From: Cellulomonas shaoxiangyii
GTDB lineage: Bacteria; Actinomycetota; Actinomycetes; Actinomycetales; Cellulomonadaceae
Direction of reading: 5' to 3'
DNA: 64,000 nt
NCBI RefSeq assembly: GCF_004798685.1
Contig: NZ_CP039291.1
Span: 558,001-622,000 of the forward strand
The notes under the pieces were generated by a model. That model saw nothing but the letters and a program-made list of their open reading frames with translations. It did not search any database and was not told the DNA's origin. Both the position numbers and the translations under genes were made by a program. This document shows, in pieces, positions 1 to 11,818 of this stretch. Each line of letters starts with the position of its first letter. Position 1 is the first letter of the stretch.

Positions 1-1220
1 TGTCGGGCGCGCAGCTCGGCATCACGGTGACGGGCCTGCTCGTCGGCTACGTGGCCGAGCCGCTGATCGGTGAGTCCCTGGGCGAGGCCCTCGGCGGCGT
101 CGGGGTCCCCACGGGTGTGGGCATCGCGGTGGGGACGGTCCTCGCCCTGCTGCTGTCGACGCTGATCCAGATGCTGTTCGGCGAGCTGTTCCCGAAGAAC
201 CTCGCGATCGCCCGGCCCGAGCCCGTGGCGGTGGCGCTCGCCACGTCGACCACGCTGTACCTGAAGGTGCTCGGCTGGCTGATCCGCGTGTTCGACTCGG
301 CGTCCAACGCGCTGCTGCGCGTGCTGCGGATCGAGCCGGTGCACGACGTGGAGCACTCGGCGACCGCGCGCGACCTGGGCCACATCGTCGCGGAGTCGGC
401 GGAGACGGGGGACCTGCCGCGCGAGCTGTCGATGCTGCTCGACCGGATCCTCGACTTCCCGGAGCAGGACGTCGAGCACGCGATGATCCCGCGGTCGCGT
501 GTCGACGTGGTCCGCACGGGCGAGACCGTCGCGCAGGTGCGGACCCGGATGAGCGAGGGGCACTCCCGCTACCCCGTGCTCGGCGACGACGACGAGGTGC
601 GCGGCGTCGTGCACCTGCAGGACGTGCTCGCCGCCGAAGGCCCGCAGGACGCCCTGGTCGACACCCTGATGCGCCCCGCCCAGCTCCTGCCGACGTCGAT
701 GAGCCTGCCCGACGCGCTGCGCCGGCTGGCCGGCGCCCGCAACCAGCTCGCGTGCGTGCTCGACGAGTACGGCGGCCTGGCCGGCGTGCTCACGTTCGAG
801 GACCTCGCCGAGGAGCTGGTCGGGGAGATCACGGACGAGCACGACCCGTCCGACGCGTCCGCCGCGGTCGTGGAGGACGACGGGTCCTGGACCATGGCCG
901 GCGACGTGCACGTCGACGAGGTCGAGCGGGCCGTGGGCCGCGACCTGCCCCGCGGGGACTACGAGACGATCGGCGGGCTCACGACCGCCGTGCACGGTGC
1001 GCTGCCGGACGCCGGCACGAGCGTCGTCGTGCTGCTGCCGGGCGACCCGGGCGACCTCGCGCACGCGGGCGCGCCGGACCCGGTGTGGATGCGGGTCGAG
1101 GTGCTCGGGCTCGAGCGGCACGTGCCCGCCCTGGTCCGCGTCACCGTGCCCGCCGCACCGCCGCCCACCGGGGCGGAGCGCGCGACCGCCATCGCCTACG
1201 AGCAGGAGGACCACCGATGA
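1..1220 (+). CDS. CNNM/CorC-type transmembrane protein, 5' end outside window
   Basis: Member of the hemolysin C/CorC (CNNM) family, membrane proteins linked to Mg2+/Co2+ movement. The open frame runs back to the window edge (codons from base 3 read SGAQLGITVTGLLVGYVAEP), so the true start is upstream. Visible parts are the end of the CNNM membrane domain, including FGELFPKNLAI, then two CBS domains (MIPRSRVDVV; a second ending in LDEYGGLAGVLTFEDLAEEL), and a CorC/HlyC C-terminal domain (residues about 290-375 of the visible part). Its stop overlaps the start of the next gene by ATGA, so the two are probably co-translated. Family assignment is firm; the transported ion is not shown by the sequence. 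Confidence 0.93.
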   Translation, partial: SGAQLGITVTGLLVGYVAEPLIGESLGEALGGVGVPTGVGIAVGTVLALLLSTLIQMLFGELFPKNLAIARPEPVAVALATSTTLYLKVLGWLIRVFDSASNALLRVLRIEPVHDVEHSATARDLGHIVAESAETGDLPRELSMLLDRILDFPEQDVEHAMIPRSRVDVVRTGETVAQVRTRMSEGHSRYPVLGDDDEVRGVVHLQDVLAAEGPQDALVDTLMRPAQLLPTSMSLPDALRRLAGARNQLACVLDEYGGLAGVLTFEDLAEELVGEITDEHDPSDASAAVVEDDGSWTMAGDVHVDEVERAVGRDLPRGDYETIGGLTTAVHGALPDAGTSVVVLLPGDPGDLAHAGAPDPVWMRVEVLGLERHVPALVRVTVPAAPPPTGAERATAIAYEQEDHR

Positions 1221-2263
1221 GCGACCCGCTGACGGTCGTCCTGACGACCGTGGCCCTGATCGCGCTGAGCGCGTTCTTCGTGGCGATCGAGTTCGCGGCG
1301 CTCGCCGCCAAGGGGTACCGGCTGGAGGAGCGGGCGCCGCACAGCCGGTCGGCGCGCGCCGCGCTGCGCAGCTCGCGGGAGCTGACCGTCCTGCTGGCCG
1401 GCTCGCAGCTGGGCATCACCGCCTGCACGCTGGCCCTCGGTGCCGTCACCAAGCCGGCCGTGCACCACTGGCTCACGCCGGTGTTCGAGGACTGGGGTGC
1501 GGCGCTGTGGCTGGCCGACGCGGCCGGCTTCGTGCTCGCGCTCGTGATCGTGACGTTCCTGCACCTGGTCGTCGGCGAGATGGCGCCGAAGTCGTGGGCC
1601 ATCGCCCACCCGGAGACGTCGGCGATCATGCTGGCCACGCCCATGCGGGCGTTCATGTGGCTGACCCGCCCGCTGCTGCACGTGCTCAACGAGGCGGCGA
1701 ACTGGTGCCTGCGCAGGGTGGGCGTCGAGCCGACCGACCAGCTCGCGACGGGCCAGAACCCGGACGACCTGCGGCACCTGGTGGAGCACTCCGCCAACGT
1801 GGGCGCACTGGACGAGTCGTACTCGCGCCAGATCCGCGGCGCCCTGGAGCTGCAGACGCTGACCGTGCGGGACCTGGTCACCGCCGAGCAACCGCCCACG
1901 GCCGTGCCGGCCGACGCCACGATGGCCGACGTGCGGGCGGTCAGCCGCACCTCGGGGCACCTGCGGGTGCTGGTCGGCCCGGCCGACCGGCCGGACGGGG
2001 TCGCGCACGTGCGCGACACGTTGTCCCACACCGACGACGCCCCCGTCGCGCCGCTCGTGCGGCCGGTGCTGCGCCTCGCGGCGGACGCACCGGTCGCGGC
2101 GGCGCTGACGGAGATGCGGGAGCGGCGCCAGCACCTCGCGGTGGTGCACGACGCGGCGGGCCAGGTGGTCGGCGTCGTCACGCTGGCCGACGTGCTGGCG
2201 CGGCTGTTCCCGGCGACGCCCGCCGACGCAGGCCTGCGCGGGACCGTCGGCGCGCCTGGGTAG
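1217..2263 (+). CDS. Second CNNM/CBS membrane protein
   Basis: 348 residues, paralogous to the preceding gene. The N-terminal half has CNNM-type membrane segments (VVLTTVALIALSAFFVAIEF; VLALVIVTFLHLVVGEMAPKSWAIAHP), and the C-terminal half has a CBS pair ending at VVGVVTLADVLARLF. Unlike its neighbour it stops just after the CBS domains and lacks the CorC/HlyC tail. The ATG sits in the ATGA overlap with the upstream stop, which fixes the start. Tandem long/short CNNM pairs are common in actinobacteria, so the two may act as a heteromeric unit (inference). The role is probably divalent cation or envelope homeostasis. Confidence 0.9.
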   Translation: MSDPLTVVLTTVALIALSAFFVAIEFAALAAKGYRLEERAPHSRSARAALRSSRELTVLLAGSQLGITACTLALGAVTKPAVHHWLTPVFEDWGAALWLADAAGFVLALVIVTFLHLVVGEMAPKSWAIAHPETSAIMLATPMRAFMWLTRPLLHVLNEAANWCLRRVGVEPTDQLATGQNPDDLRHLVEHSANVGALDESYSRQIRGALELQTLTVRDLVTAEQPPTAVPADATMADVRAVSRTSGHLRVLVGPADRPDGVAHVRDTLSHTDDAPVAPLVRPVLRLAADAPVAAALTEMRERRQHLAVVHDAAGQVVGVVTLADVLARLFPATPADAGLRGTVGAPG

Positions 2264-2320
2264 CCTGACGGGCGCCGCCCCACCCCGGGCGGCGCCCGCC
2301 CCCACGTGAGGACGCCAGCG

Positions 2321-3361
2321 ATGCCGAGCCTGCAGCCGTACCGTGCCGACGACGCCCGATACGACGCGATGACCTACCGCCGCACCGGCCGCTCCGGCCT
2401 CGACCTGCCCGCGCTGTCGCTGGGCCTGTGGCACAACTTCGGCGACCAGACGCCGTTCGAGACGCAGCGCGCGGTGCTGCGCCGGGCGTTCGACCTCGGC
2501 ATCACGCACCTGGACCTCGCGAACAACTACGGCCCGCTGCCGGGCGCCGCCGAGGAGAACTTCGGCCGGCACCTCACGCGCGACCTGCGCCCGTACCGCG
2601 ACGAGCTCGTCATCTCGACGAAGGCCGGCTACGACATGTGGTCGGGCCCGTACCAGGACGGCGGCTCCCGCAAGTACCTGCTGTCCTCGCTCGACGCGTC
2701 CCTCGCCCGCACGGGCCTGGAGTACGTCGACGTCTTCTACCACCACCGCCCGGACCCGACGACGCCCCTCGAGGAGACGATGGGCGCGCTGCACCACGCG
2801 GTGACCAGCGGCAAGGCGCTGTACGTCGGCGTCTCGAACTACACGCCGGCGCAGACGCGCGAGGCGCACGCGATCCTCGCGGGGATGGGCACGCGGCTGC
2901 TCATCCACCAGCCGAGCTACTCGATGTTCAACCGGCACGTCGAGCTGGTCGGCGAGGGGCAGACGGAGTCGCTGCTCGACGCGGTCGGCGACCTGGGCGT
3001 CGGCATGATCGTGTTCTCCCCGCTCGCGCAGGGGCTGCTCACGGGCAAGTACCTCGGCGGCGAGGCGCCCGCGGGGTCGCGCGCGGCGGGCGCCAGCCCG
3101 TTCCTGTCCTCGCGGTCGCTGTCCGAGACGTACCTGGCGCGGGCGCGCGCGCTGGACGAGATCGCGTCCGGGCGCGGGCAGTCGCTCGCGCAGCTCGCGC
3201 TGTCGTGGGTGCTGCGGGACGAGCGTGTGACGTCCGCGCTGATCGGCGCGAGCTCCGTCGCGCAGCTCGAGGACAACGTGCAGGCGCTGGCCGCCGCGCC
3301 GCTGACCGCGGACGAGATCGCGGCGATCGACGAGCACGCGGTCGACGGCACGGGTCGCTGA
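2321..3361 (+). CDS. Aldo/keto reductase, YghZ/Gpr-like
   Basis: 346 residues. NADPH-dependent aldo/keto reductase; relatives of this subgroup reduce L-glyceraldehyde 3-phosphate or methylglyoxal. Visible motifs are YRRTGRSGLDLPALSLGLWHNFG near the N-terminus, the catalytic tetrad region (D in LDLANNYG, K in ISTKAG, H in FYHHRPD), and GVSNYTPAQ. A C-terminal cofactor loop is suggested by ALIGASSVAQLEDN. An in-frame GTG at 2306 is possible, but GAGGA at 2308-2312 sits at ribosome-binding distance from the ATG at 2321, so I chose the ATG. Convergent with the GH67 gene and separated from it by a strong palindrome. Confidence 0.9.
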   Translation: MPSLQPYRADDARYDAMTYRRTGRSGLDLPALSLGLWHNFGDQTPFETQRAVLRRAFDLGITHLDLANNYGPLPGAAEENFGRHLTRDLRPYRDELVISTKAGYDMWSGPYQDGGSRKYLLSSLDASLARTGLEYVDVFYHHRPDPTTPLEETMGALHHAVTSGKALYVGVSNYTPAQTREAHAILAGMGTRLLIHQPSYSMFNRHVELVGEGQTESLLDAVGDLGVGMIVFSPLAQGLLTGKYLGGEAPAGSRAAGASPFLSSRSLSETYLARARALDEIASGRGQSLAQLALSWVLRDERVTSALIGASSVAQLEDNVQALAAAPLTADEIAAIDEHAVDGTGR

Positions 3362-3376
3362 CGCCCGGGTGGCCCC

Positions 3377-3423
3377 CCGCGTGCAGCGTTGCGGACCTCA
3401 GGTGTCCGCAACGCTGCACGCGG
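3377..3423. terminator. Bidirectional terminator-like palindrome
   Basis: Perfect 20-bp inverted repeat (3377-3396 against 3404-3423) with a 7-nt loop, between the convergent aldo/keto reductase and GH67 genes. There is no T tract, as is usual for actinobacterial hairpin terminators. It could also be a copy of a dispersed palindromic element. Confidence 0.75.
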
Positions 3424-3433
3424 TGAGGGTGCG

Positions 3434-5662
3434 TCAGTAGATCGGCCGGCCCGACGCGTCCGGGACGCCGGACGTGCGGAACACGTACGTGCGCACCTGG
3501 TCGCGCCACTCCGTGGCCGACCGCAGCTGCTCGGCCAGGCGCTCGGTGACGCGCGCGTGCAGTCCGTCGTCGACGAGCCCGGCGACCTCGGCCCACGCGG
3601 CGACCGTCCGCTCGACCTCGTCGACGGCGTCGGCGCGCGAGTCGTACACGTGCTGCGCGACCGTCGTGCCCGAGCGCAGTCGGTGCTCCCACGGCACGTG
3701 GTGGAAGAACAGCAGCAGCTCGTCGGGGCAGGTGGCGGCGTCCTCGTAGACGTCCCGCCACGGCGCCTCGTACTGGCCCGTGTACCCGGTGCCGGTCGCG
3801 CGGGTGCGGTCGACGCCGATGCCGTCGCGGTCGGCGAAGTGGTAGGTGCCCCACGGGCTGTACTCGTACCCGTCGACGGACGGGCCGTAGTGGCTGCCGG
3901 GCGTCACCATGAAGCCGACGCCGAGCGGCGCCGTGTACGCCTCGTAGGTCCGCCACGAGCCGTCCATGAGCCGGTGCAGCGTCGTGCGCACGCGCGGATC
4001 GGCGTCGGGGAACGTGAGGCCGATCCACTCGTCGAGGACCTCGACCGGGTCCGCCTCCGGGTTCCACGCCAGGCGCGCGAACGCGTAGAGGTTCGCCTGC
4101 GCGAGCGGGTGGCCGGTCCAGAACGCGTCGTCGCCGACGTTGGAGACCGCGACGATGCCGCCGGCGCGCAGGTCGGCGACCTCCGGGCCGTGGACCGTGC
4201 CGTCCGGCCCGCCCGGCAGCCCCGTCACGATGTCCGCGACCGTCCGGCCGGCGTCCTCCGTGAGCGGGAAGCGCAGGATCTCGCTCCACCACGGCCCCAG
4301 GTAGCACACGTGCTTCTGGTGCCCGGTGTACTCCTGCGTCACCTGCAGCTCGACGGCCACGCGCGTGCGCGGGAGCGCACCGATGACCGGGGAGACGGCC
4401 TCGCGCGTCTGGAAGTCGATCGGCCCGTGCTTCACCTGCACGACGACGTTGTCGTCGAACCGCCCGTCGAGCGGGTGGAAGTGGTCGTACGCCGCACGGG
4501 CGCGGTCGGTCGACCGGTCGCGCCAGTCCTGCGTGTGGTTGTAGACGAACGCCCGCCAGAACACCGTGCCGCCGTGCGGGGCCACCGCGCGGGCCAGCAG
4601 GTTCGCGCCGTCGGCGTGGTCGCGCCCGTACGCGAACGGCCCCGGCTGCCCCTCGGAGTCCGCCTTGACGACGAACCCGCCGAAGTCGGGGACCGTCGCC
4701 CACACGCGCTCGGCCGCCTCGGCCCACCAGCGCTGCACGTCCGGGTCGAGCGGGTCGGCGGTCGGCAGCCCGCCGAGGCGCATGGGCGCGGCGAACGACA
4801 CGGACAGGAAGGTGCGGATCCCGTGCGGCCGGAACAGGTCGGCCAGGCGCGCGACGTCCGCGAGCCCGTCCGTGAGCAGGCGCGCCTCGGTGCGGCCGAC
4901 GTTGACGTTGTTGAGCGAGACCGCGTTGACGCCGACCGAGCCCAGCAGCCGCGCGTACGCACCGACGCGGGTGAGGTCGTCGCGCACGCGGCCCGCCTCG
5001 AACCACAGCGACCCGCCGGCGTAGCCGCGCTCGACCTGGCCCATGACGGGGTGGACGTCGACGTTGTCCCAGTGGTCGAGCATGCGCAGCGAGGAGACGG
5101 GCAGATCGAGCACGTGGTCCGTGCCCGGTGCCCACGCGCGCTCGCCCTCGCGGACGAGTGCGTGCAGGCCGTACAGCAGCCCGCGGTGCCCACCGGCCAC
5201 GACCCAGGCCCGGCCGTCCCGGCGGCCCAGCACGAACGACTCCTCGCCGAGGGGCGCGCTCGCGTCCCCGTCCGGCGCGCCGCCGCTCGCCGGGCCGACG
5301 AGGTGCGCGTTCGGGTCGGCGGTGGGCTGCCCGGAGCGCGTCGAGGTCCCGCCGACGTGGGGCGCCCGCACGGCGACCACCAGCGTGACGTCGTGCTCCG
5401 CGACGGCGTCCGCCTCGACCGGTGCGCCCGCGGTGCTCACGGTGAGCGACCCGCCGAACAGCCCGGTCGCCCGCCGCAGCTCCGCGACGACCGTGTCGCC
5501 GACCGGCCCGGCGTCCGGACCGAGCGCGACGAGCACGCGCCGCGACCCGAGGGGCCGGAACGCGGCGTCGGGCAGCCAGGCGTCGTGCCAGCCGCGCTCC
5601 GGCCACGGGACGTCCTGCCACGGCACGCCCTGCCCTGCGAGGTCCTGCGTCGCGCCGCTCAC
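3434..5662 (-). CDS. Alpha-glucuronidase, GH67
   Basis: 742 residues, within the usual GH67 range. GH67 enzymes remove (4-O-methyl-)glucuronic acid from the end of aldouronic acids released from glucuronoxylan. The N-terminal beta-sandwich domain (about residues 1-170) is followed by the TIM barrel. Recognisable barrel motifs are [42 protein letters not shown] (probable general-acid Glu), [17 protein letters not shown] and [20 protein letters not shown] (Asp and Glu of the base pair in characterised members). No signal peptide, so it probably acts on imported oligosaccharides. The GTG start overlaps the TGA of the upstream dehydratase gene, so the two form a translationally coupled operon. 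Confidence 0.95.
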   Translation of the reverse strand: MSGATQDLAGQGVPWQDVPWPERGWHDAWLPDAAFRPLGSRRVLVALGPDAGPVGDTVVAELRRATGLFGGSLTVSTAGAPVEADAVAEHDVTLVVAVRAPHVGGTSTRSGQPTADPNAHLVGPASGGAPDGDASAPLGEESFVLGRRDGRAWVVAGGHRGLLYGLHALVREGERAWAPGTDHVLDLPVSSLRMLDHWDNVDVHPVMGQVERGYAGGSLWFEAGRVRDDLTRVGAYARLLGSVGVNAVSLNNVNVGRTEARLLTDGLADVARLADLFRPHGIRTFLSVSFAAPMRLGGLPTADPLDPDVQRWWAEAAERVWATVPDFGGFVVKADSEGQPGPFAYGRDHADGANLLARAVAPHGGTVFWRAFVYNHTQDWRDRSTDRARAAYDHFHPLDGRFDDNVVVQVKHGPIDFQTREAVSPVIGALPRTRVAVELQVTQEYTGHQKHVCYLGPWWSEILRFPLTEDAGRTVADIVTGLPGGPDGTVHGPEVADLRAGGIVAVSNVGDDAFWTGHPLAQANLYAFARLAWNPEADPVEVLDEWIGLTFPDADPRVRTTLHRLMDGSWRTYEAYTAPLGVGFMVTPGSHYGPSVDGYEYSPWGTYHFADRDGIGVDRTRATGTGYTGQYEAPWRDVYEDAATCPDELLLFFHHVPWEHRLRSGTTVAQHVYDSRADAVDEVERTVAAWAEVAGLVDDGLHARVTERLAEQLRSATEWRDQVRTYVFRTSGVPDASGRPIY

Positions 5663-6891
5663 CAGTCGTGCACCGTCCCGTCCTTGAGCCGGTTGAACGG
5701 CAGGTACGCCGTCTCGTACGGGAAGCGCGCGGCCGCGTCGTCGTCGTGCACGACGCCCAGGCCCGGCTCGTCCCCGGGGTGCAGGTACCCGTCGGTGAAC
5801 GTGAACGACGTGCGGAACACCTCGTGCGTCGTCGCCGAGTGCTGCATGTACTCCTGGATCCCGAAGTTGTGGATCGCGAGCCCCAGGTGCAGCGCCGCGG
5901 CCATGCCGACGGGGGAGATGTCGGTCGGCCCGTGGAACCCGGACTTGATCTGGTACTGGGCGGCGAAGTCGACGATCCGGCGCAGCGACGTGATGCCGCC
6001 GGCGTGCGTGACCGACGAGCGCACGTAGTCGATGAGCTGCTCGCGGATGATCGTCTGGTAGTCCCACACGGTGTTGAAGATCTCGCCGATCGCGAGCGGA
6101 GTGACCGTGTGCTGGCGGACCAGCCGCAGCGCCTCCTGGTTCTCCGCCGGCGTGCAGTCCTCGAGCCAGAACAGGTCGTACGGCTCGAGGTCCTTGCCGA
6201 GGCGGGCGGCCTGGATGGGCGTCATGCGGTGGTGGCCGTCGTGCAGCAGCGGCAGGTCGGGGCCGAACTCGCCCCGCACGGCCTCGAAGACGCCGGGCAG
6301 GTGGCGCATGTACGCGCGGGTGTCCCAGTCCTCCTCGGCCGGCAGCGGCGCGCGCTGTGCGGGCTCGTAGTCGTACCGGCCGGACGTCGACGGCTGCGCG
6401 GCGACCCCGTACACGGCCGTGATGCCGGGCACGGACGTCTGCACGCGGATCGAGCGGAACCCCTCGTCGAGGTGCCGGCGGATCGAGTCGAACAGCTCGG
6501 GGACGTCGCGGCCGGACGCGTGCCCGTACGCCATCAGGCCGCTGCGGCTCGCGCCGCCGAGCAGCTGGTACAGCGGCATGCCGGCGATCCGCGCCTTGAT
6601 GTCCCACAGGGCCATGTCGACGGCCGCGATCGCGGCCATGGTGACCGGGCCGCGGCGCCAGTACGCGCTGCGGTAGAGGAACTGCCACGTGTCCTCGATC
6701 CGGTGCGCGTCCCTGCCGATGAGCAGGGGGACCACGTGGTCCGTCAGGTAGCTCGCGACGGACAGCTCGCGGCCGTTGAGCGTGGCGTCGCCGAGGCCGA
6801 CGACGCCGTCCTCGGTGACCACGCGCAGGGTCACGAAGTTGCGGCCGGGGCTGGAGACCAGCACCTCGGCGGTGCGGATCGCGGTGGACAT
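5659..6891 (-). CDS. Enolase-superfamily sugar-acid dehydratase, mannonate-dehydratase-like
   Basis: 410 residues of the ManD branch of the enolase superfamily, which dehydrates D-mannonate to 2-keto-3-deoxy-D-gluconate in hexuronate breakdown. Likely metal ligands and catalytic residues are D218 (LLHDGHH), E244 (FWLEDCTP), E270 (IGEIFN), R149 and Y161 of the ManD signature, and a His in KSGFHGPTD. The ATG has a good GAAGGGAG ribosome-binding site. First gene of the operon with GH67, divergent from a LacI regulator, so it probably handles the glucuronate released by the alpha-glucuronidase. Some ManD-like proteins have low activity or use D-gluconate, so the exact substrate is uncertain. Confidence 0.9.
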   Translation of the reverse strand: MSTAIRTAEVLVSSPGRNFVTLRVVTEDGVVGLGDATLNGRELSVASYLTDHVVPLLIGRDAHRIEDTWQFLYRSAYWRRGPVTMAAIAAVDMALWDIKARIAGMPLYQLLGGASRSGLMAYGHASGRDVPELFDSIRRHLDEGFRSIRVQTSVPGITAVYGVAAQPSTSGRYDYEPAQRAPLPAEEDWDTRAYMRHLPGVFEAVRGEFGPDLPLLHDGHHRMTPIQAARLGKDLEPYDLFWLEDCTPAENQEALRLVRQHTVTPLAIGEIFNTVWDYQTIIREQLIDYVRSSVTHAGGITSLRRIVDFAAQYQIKSGFHGPTDISPVGMAAALHLGLAIHNFGIQEYMQHSATTHEVFRTSFTFTDGYLHPGDEPGLGVVHDDDAAARFPYETAYLPFNRLKDGTVHDW

Positions 6892-6957
6892 CGGTGTCTC
6901 CCTTCGCCCGCACGTCGTCGGCGGGCCCGGGTGAGCGTAGGCAGGGCTGCCGTACCG

Positions 6958-6973
6958 TGGCAATCGTGTGCCA
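6958..6973. promoter_or_regulatory. Candidate LacI-family operator
   Basis: A 16-bp partial palindrome TGGCAATCGTGTGCCA with 5-bp perfect arms (TGGCA/TGCCA) around a central CG, the usual geometry of LacI-family sites. Two more TGCCA half-sites follow at about 6979-6996. It lies in the 151-bp gap between the divergent dehydratase and LacI genes, so it could control both. Confidence 0.5.
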
Positions 6974-7042
6974 TGATTTGCCAGCGGATGTGCCAGGTCA
7001 GGCCTCCGGGTGTCCACGACCCGCCGGCGAACGGAGAACCGC

Positions 7043-8050
7043 GTGAGCAGGCAGCCCACGTTGCGCGACGTCGCGGAGAAGGCCGGCGTCGCGGTCTCGA
7101 CCGCCTCGCGCGCCCTCACCCGCCCCGGACGCATCAGCGCCCACACCACCGAGCGCGTGCGCGCGGCCGCCGACGCCCTCGGCTACACGCCGAGCGCCTC
7201 CGCGCGGGCCCTGTCCTCCGGCCGCACGACGACGGTCGCGCTCGTCGTGCCCGACGTGACCAACCCGTTCTACTTCGGCCTCGTCCGCGGCACGGGGGCC
7301 CGCCTGCGCGAGGGCGGGTACGTGCAGGTCCTCGTGGACACCGAGGAGTCCGCCGAGGCAGAGGCGCGCGCGCTCGTCGGCCTGCGCGGGACGGTCGACG
7401 GCGCGGTCCTCGCGGCCTCGCGCCTCACCGACGCCCGGCTCGCCGAGCTCGCGGCCGACCTGCCCATCGTCGCCGTGAACCGGACGAGCCCGTCGCTCGC
7501 CGCCCCGTCCGTCCTCATCGACACCCCGAGCGGCCTGGTGCAGGCGCTCGAGCACCTCGCGTCCCTCGGCCACCGCCGCGTCGCCTACGCGTCCGGGCCG
7601 CGGACGTCCTGGTCCGACCGGCGCCGGCAGGCGGCCCTGCACCCCGCGGCCGAACGGCTCGGGCTCGACGTCACCGTCCTCGGCCCGTACGCGCCCGTGC
7701 GCACGGCCGGGCCGGCGGCCGCCGACGCGGCCGTCCAGGCCGGGGTCACCGCGGTCGTCGCGTTCAACGACCTGCTCGCCTTCGGCATCCTCGAGCGGCT
7801 CGACGCGCGCGGGGTGGACGTGCCGGCCCAGCTGAGCGTCGTCGGGTGCGACGACGTGTTCGGCGCCGACCTCGTGCGCCCCGCCCTCACCACGGTCGCG
7901 TCCCCGATGGAGCGGGCCGGCCGGCTCGCCGCGGACCTGCTCATCTCGCGGCTGGAGGGCACCGGGCCGTCGACGGGCTTCGGCACCGAGCCGGCGGTCC
8001 TCCCCACGCACCTGGTCATCCGCGCCTCGACGGGCCCCGCGCCCGCCTGA
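7043..8050 (+). CDS. LacI-family transcriptional regulator
   Basis: 335 residues. The N-terminal helix-turn-helix ([20 protein letters not shown], about residues 7-26) and hinge (NALGY-like [17 protein letters not shown]) precede a periplasmic-binding-protein-like effector domain ([39 protein letters not shown]). The GTG at 7043 is preferred over the in-frame GTG at 7010 because GGAG at 7033-7036 precedes it and the reading then begins a few residues before the HTH. Divergent from the GH67/dehydratase operon, so it is the probable repressor of glucuronate-side-chain use (inference from position). Confidence 0.93.
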   Translation: MSRQPTLRDVAEKAGVAVSTASRALTRPGRISAHTTERVRAAADALGYTPSASARALSSGRTTTVALVVPDVTNPFYFGLVRGTGARLREGGYVQVLVDTEESAEAEARALVGLRGTVDGAVLAASRLTDARLAELAADLPIVAVNRTSPSLAAPSVLIDTPSGLVQALEHLASLGHRRVAYASGPRTSWSDRRRQAALHPAAERLGLDVTVLGPYAPVRTAGPAAADAAVQAGVTAVVAFNDLLAFGILERLDARGVDVPAQLSVVGCDDVFGADLVRPALTTVASPMERAGRLAADLLISRLEGTGPSTGFGTEPAVLPTHLVIRASTGPAPA

Positions 8051-8093
8051 CGCGCGGACGGCCCGGGACGGCCGGGACGTCGCACCGGCACCG

Positions 8094-8122
8094 CCGCGGG
8101 GCGGGGGACGCCGGCCCCGCGG
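8094..8122. terminator. Convergent hairpin
   Basis: 9-bp perfect GC stem (8094-8102 with 8114-8122) with an 11-nt loop, between the convergent lacI-type gene and the recQ-type gene. It abuts the stop codon of the helicase gene. No T tract. Confidence 0.5.
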
Positions 8123-10192
<2,070 letters not shown>

Positions 10193-10309
10193 CCGACCAC
10201 CCTACGAGGCGCCGCCGGCCCGCGGGGGCCCCCGCCCGCGCCTGTGGAGCGACCGGCCGGACGCCCGACGGCCCGCGCGGGCACCGGCCGGTTCCGTAGG
10301 GTGGCGCCC

Positions 10310-11116
10310 ATGGGAACCGCACTGGTCACCGGAGCGAGCGCCGGCCTCGGCCTGGAGTTCGCGTGGCAGCTCGCGACCGCGCGTCACGACGTCGTGCTCG
10401 TCGCGCGGGACGAGGCTCGCCTGACGCGCCTCGCCCGCCAGCTCGAGGCGGCCGCCGGCGTGCGGACCGAGGTGCTCGTCGCCGACCTGACGGACCGGGC
10501 GGACGTCGAGCGCGTCGCCGACCGCCTGCGCGCGAGCGAGCACCCCGTGGGGCTGCTCGTGAACAACGCCGGGTTCGGCATCCACCAGCCGTTCGTCGGC
10601 GGGGACGTCCACCGCGAGGAGGAGGGCCTCGACGTGATGGTCCGCGCGGTCCTGGTGCTCTCGCACGCGGCCGCCGGTGCGATGGTCGCGCGGGGCCGCG
10701 GCGCGATCCTCAACGTCGGCTCGGTCGCGGCGCTGCTGGCCTCGGGCACGTACTCCGCGCACAAGGCGTGGGTGCGCAGCTTCACGGAGGGCCTCGCGGT
10801 CGAGCTGCGCGGCACGGGCGTGACCGCGACCGTCGTGTGCCCCGGCTTCACGCACACCGAGTTCCACGCTCGCGGGGAGATCGACACGGGCGCGTACCCC
10901 GAGGTCGCCTGGCTGGACCCCGAGGACGTGGTCGCGACCGCGCTGGCGGACGTGCGCCGCGGCGTCGTGATCTCCACTCCGAGCGTGCGCTACAAGGCGG
11001 CGTCGGCGCTCGCGCGGGCGCTGCCCCGGTCGGCCGTGCGCGCGTTCGGCCGGTACCGGCGGTCGGTCGAGGCGCCCGAGGCGCCGGCGCCCGCCGAGGC
11101 CGACGACCACGACTGA
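10310..11116 (+). CDS. SDR-family NAD(P)-dependent oxidoreductase
   Basis: 268 residues, classical short-chain dehydrogenase. Cofactor motif TGASAGLGLEFA (residues about 7-18), NNAGFG, catalytic Ser (NVGSVAALLASGTY) and YSAHKAW (YxxxK). PGFTHTEF follows the active site. The C-terminal tail is proline/alanine rich (VEAPEAPAPAEADDHD). Substrate unknown; the sequence resembles the DltE/YbbO-like group that acts on lipid or aldehyde substrates. Monocistronic by position. Confidence 0.9.
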   Translation: MGTALVTGASAGLGLEFAWQLATARHDVVLVARDEARLTRLARQLEAAAGVRTEVLVADLTDRADVERVADRLRASEHPVGLLVNNAGFGIHQPFVGGDVHREEEGLDVMVRAVLVLSHAAAGAMVARGRGAILNVGSVAALLASGTYSAHKAWVRSFTEGLAVELRGTGVTATVVCPGFTHTEFHARGEIDTGAYPEVAWLDPEDVVATALADVRRGVVISTPSVRYKAASALARALPRSAVRAFGRYRRSVEAPEAPAPAEADDHD

Positions 11117-11215
11117 GCGGACGTCGACCCGACCCCAGCCCCGCGCGGCGACGGTCCGCGTCGTGCCACCCCGGCAGCCCTCGGCGGCCGCCGCGGCGTG
11201 GCTAGTCTGTCGGCC

Positions 11216-11791
11216 GTGACCTCCGACCTGACGCCCACCCCGCGCGAGCAGCTGCGCGACCTCATCGTCGAGCTCGCCGTGGTGCGCGGCACGGTGACGC
11301 TGTCGTCCGGCCGCCAGGCCGACTACTACGTCGACCTGCGCCGCGTGACGCTGCACCACCGCGCGGCCCCGCTGATCGGGCACCTGATGCTCGACATGCT
11401 GGAGGAGGCGGGGCTCGGCACCGCCGAGGTCGACGCGGTCGGCGGACTCACGCTCGGGGCCGATCCGGTCGCCACCGCACTCCTGCACGCGGCCGCGTCG
11501 CGTGGGCAGGACCTCGACGCGTTCGTCGTCCGCAAGGAGGCCAAGGCGCACGGCATGCAGCGGCGCATCGAGGGCCCGGACGTCGCGGGTCGGCGGGTCG
11601 TGGTCGTCGAGGACACGTCGACGACGGGCGGTTCCCCCATCGCCGCGGTCGAGGCCGTGCGCGAGGCCGGCGGCCAGGTGCTGGGCGTCGCGACGATCGT
11701 CGACCGGGGCACGGGTGCCCGCGAGGCGATCGAGGCGCTGGGCGTGCCGTACCACCCGCTGTTCGGGCTCGCGGACCTCGGCCTCGCCTGA
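11216..11791 (+). CDS. pyrE: Orotate phosphoribosyltransferase
   Basis: 191 residues. Catalyses orotate + PRPP to OMP in pyrimidine synthesis. The PRPP-binding signature VVVVEDTSTTGGS lies at residues 128-140, and FVVRKEAKAHGMQRRIEG carries the basic residues of the flexible loop. Length fits the family. An in-frame GTG at 11198 exists, but TAGTCT at 11203-11208, 7 bp upstream of GTG 11216, looks like a -10 box of a leaderless transcript, so I chose 11216. The other pyrimidine genes are not in the window. Confidence 0.93.
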   Translation: MTSDLTPTPREQLRDLIVELAVVRGTVTLSSGRQADYYVDLRRVTLHHRAAPLIGHLMLDMLEEAGLGTAEVDAVGGLTLGADPVATALLHAAASRGQDLDAFVVRKEAKAHGMQRRIEGPDVAGRRVVVVEDTSTTGGSPIAAVEAVREAGGQVLGVATIVDRGTGAREAIEALGVPYHPLFGLADLGLA

Positions 11792-11818
11792 TGGTCGCGC
11801 CGTGACGCGCCGCCGCTG

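Noticed and set aside
2306..2320. GTG at 2306 as the start of the aldo/keto reductase
   Set aside because: Bases 2308-2312 fit as the ribosome-binding site for the ATG at 2321, and the extra residues are not family-like.
3389..6028. An 879-codon open frame on the plus strand antisense to GH67 and the dehydratase
   Set aside because: It is a by-product of high GC third-position bias: Arg/Val/Asp-rich with no motifs, while the opposite strand has clear catalytic motifs.
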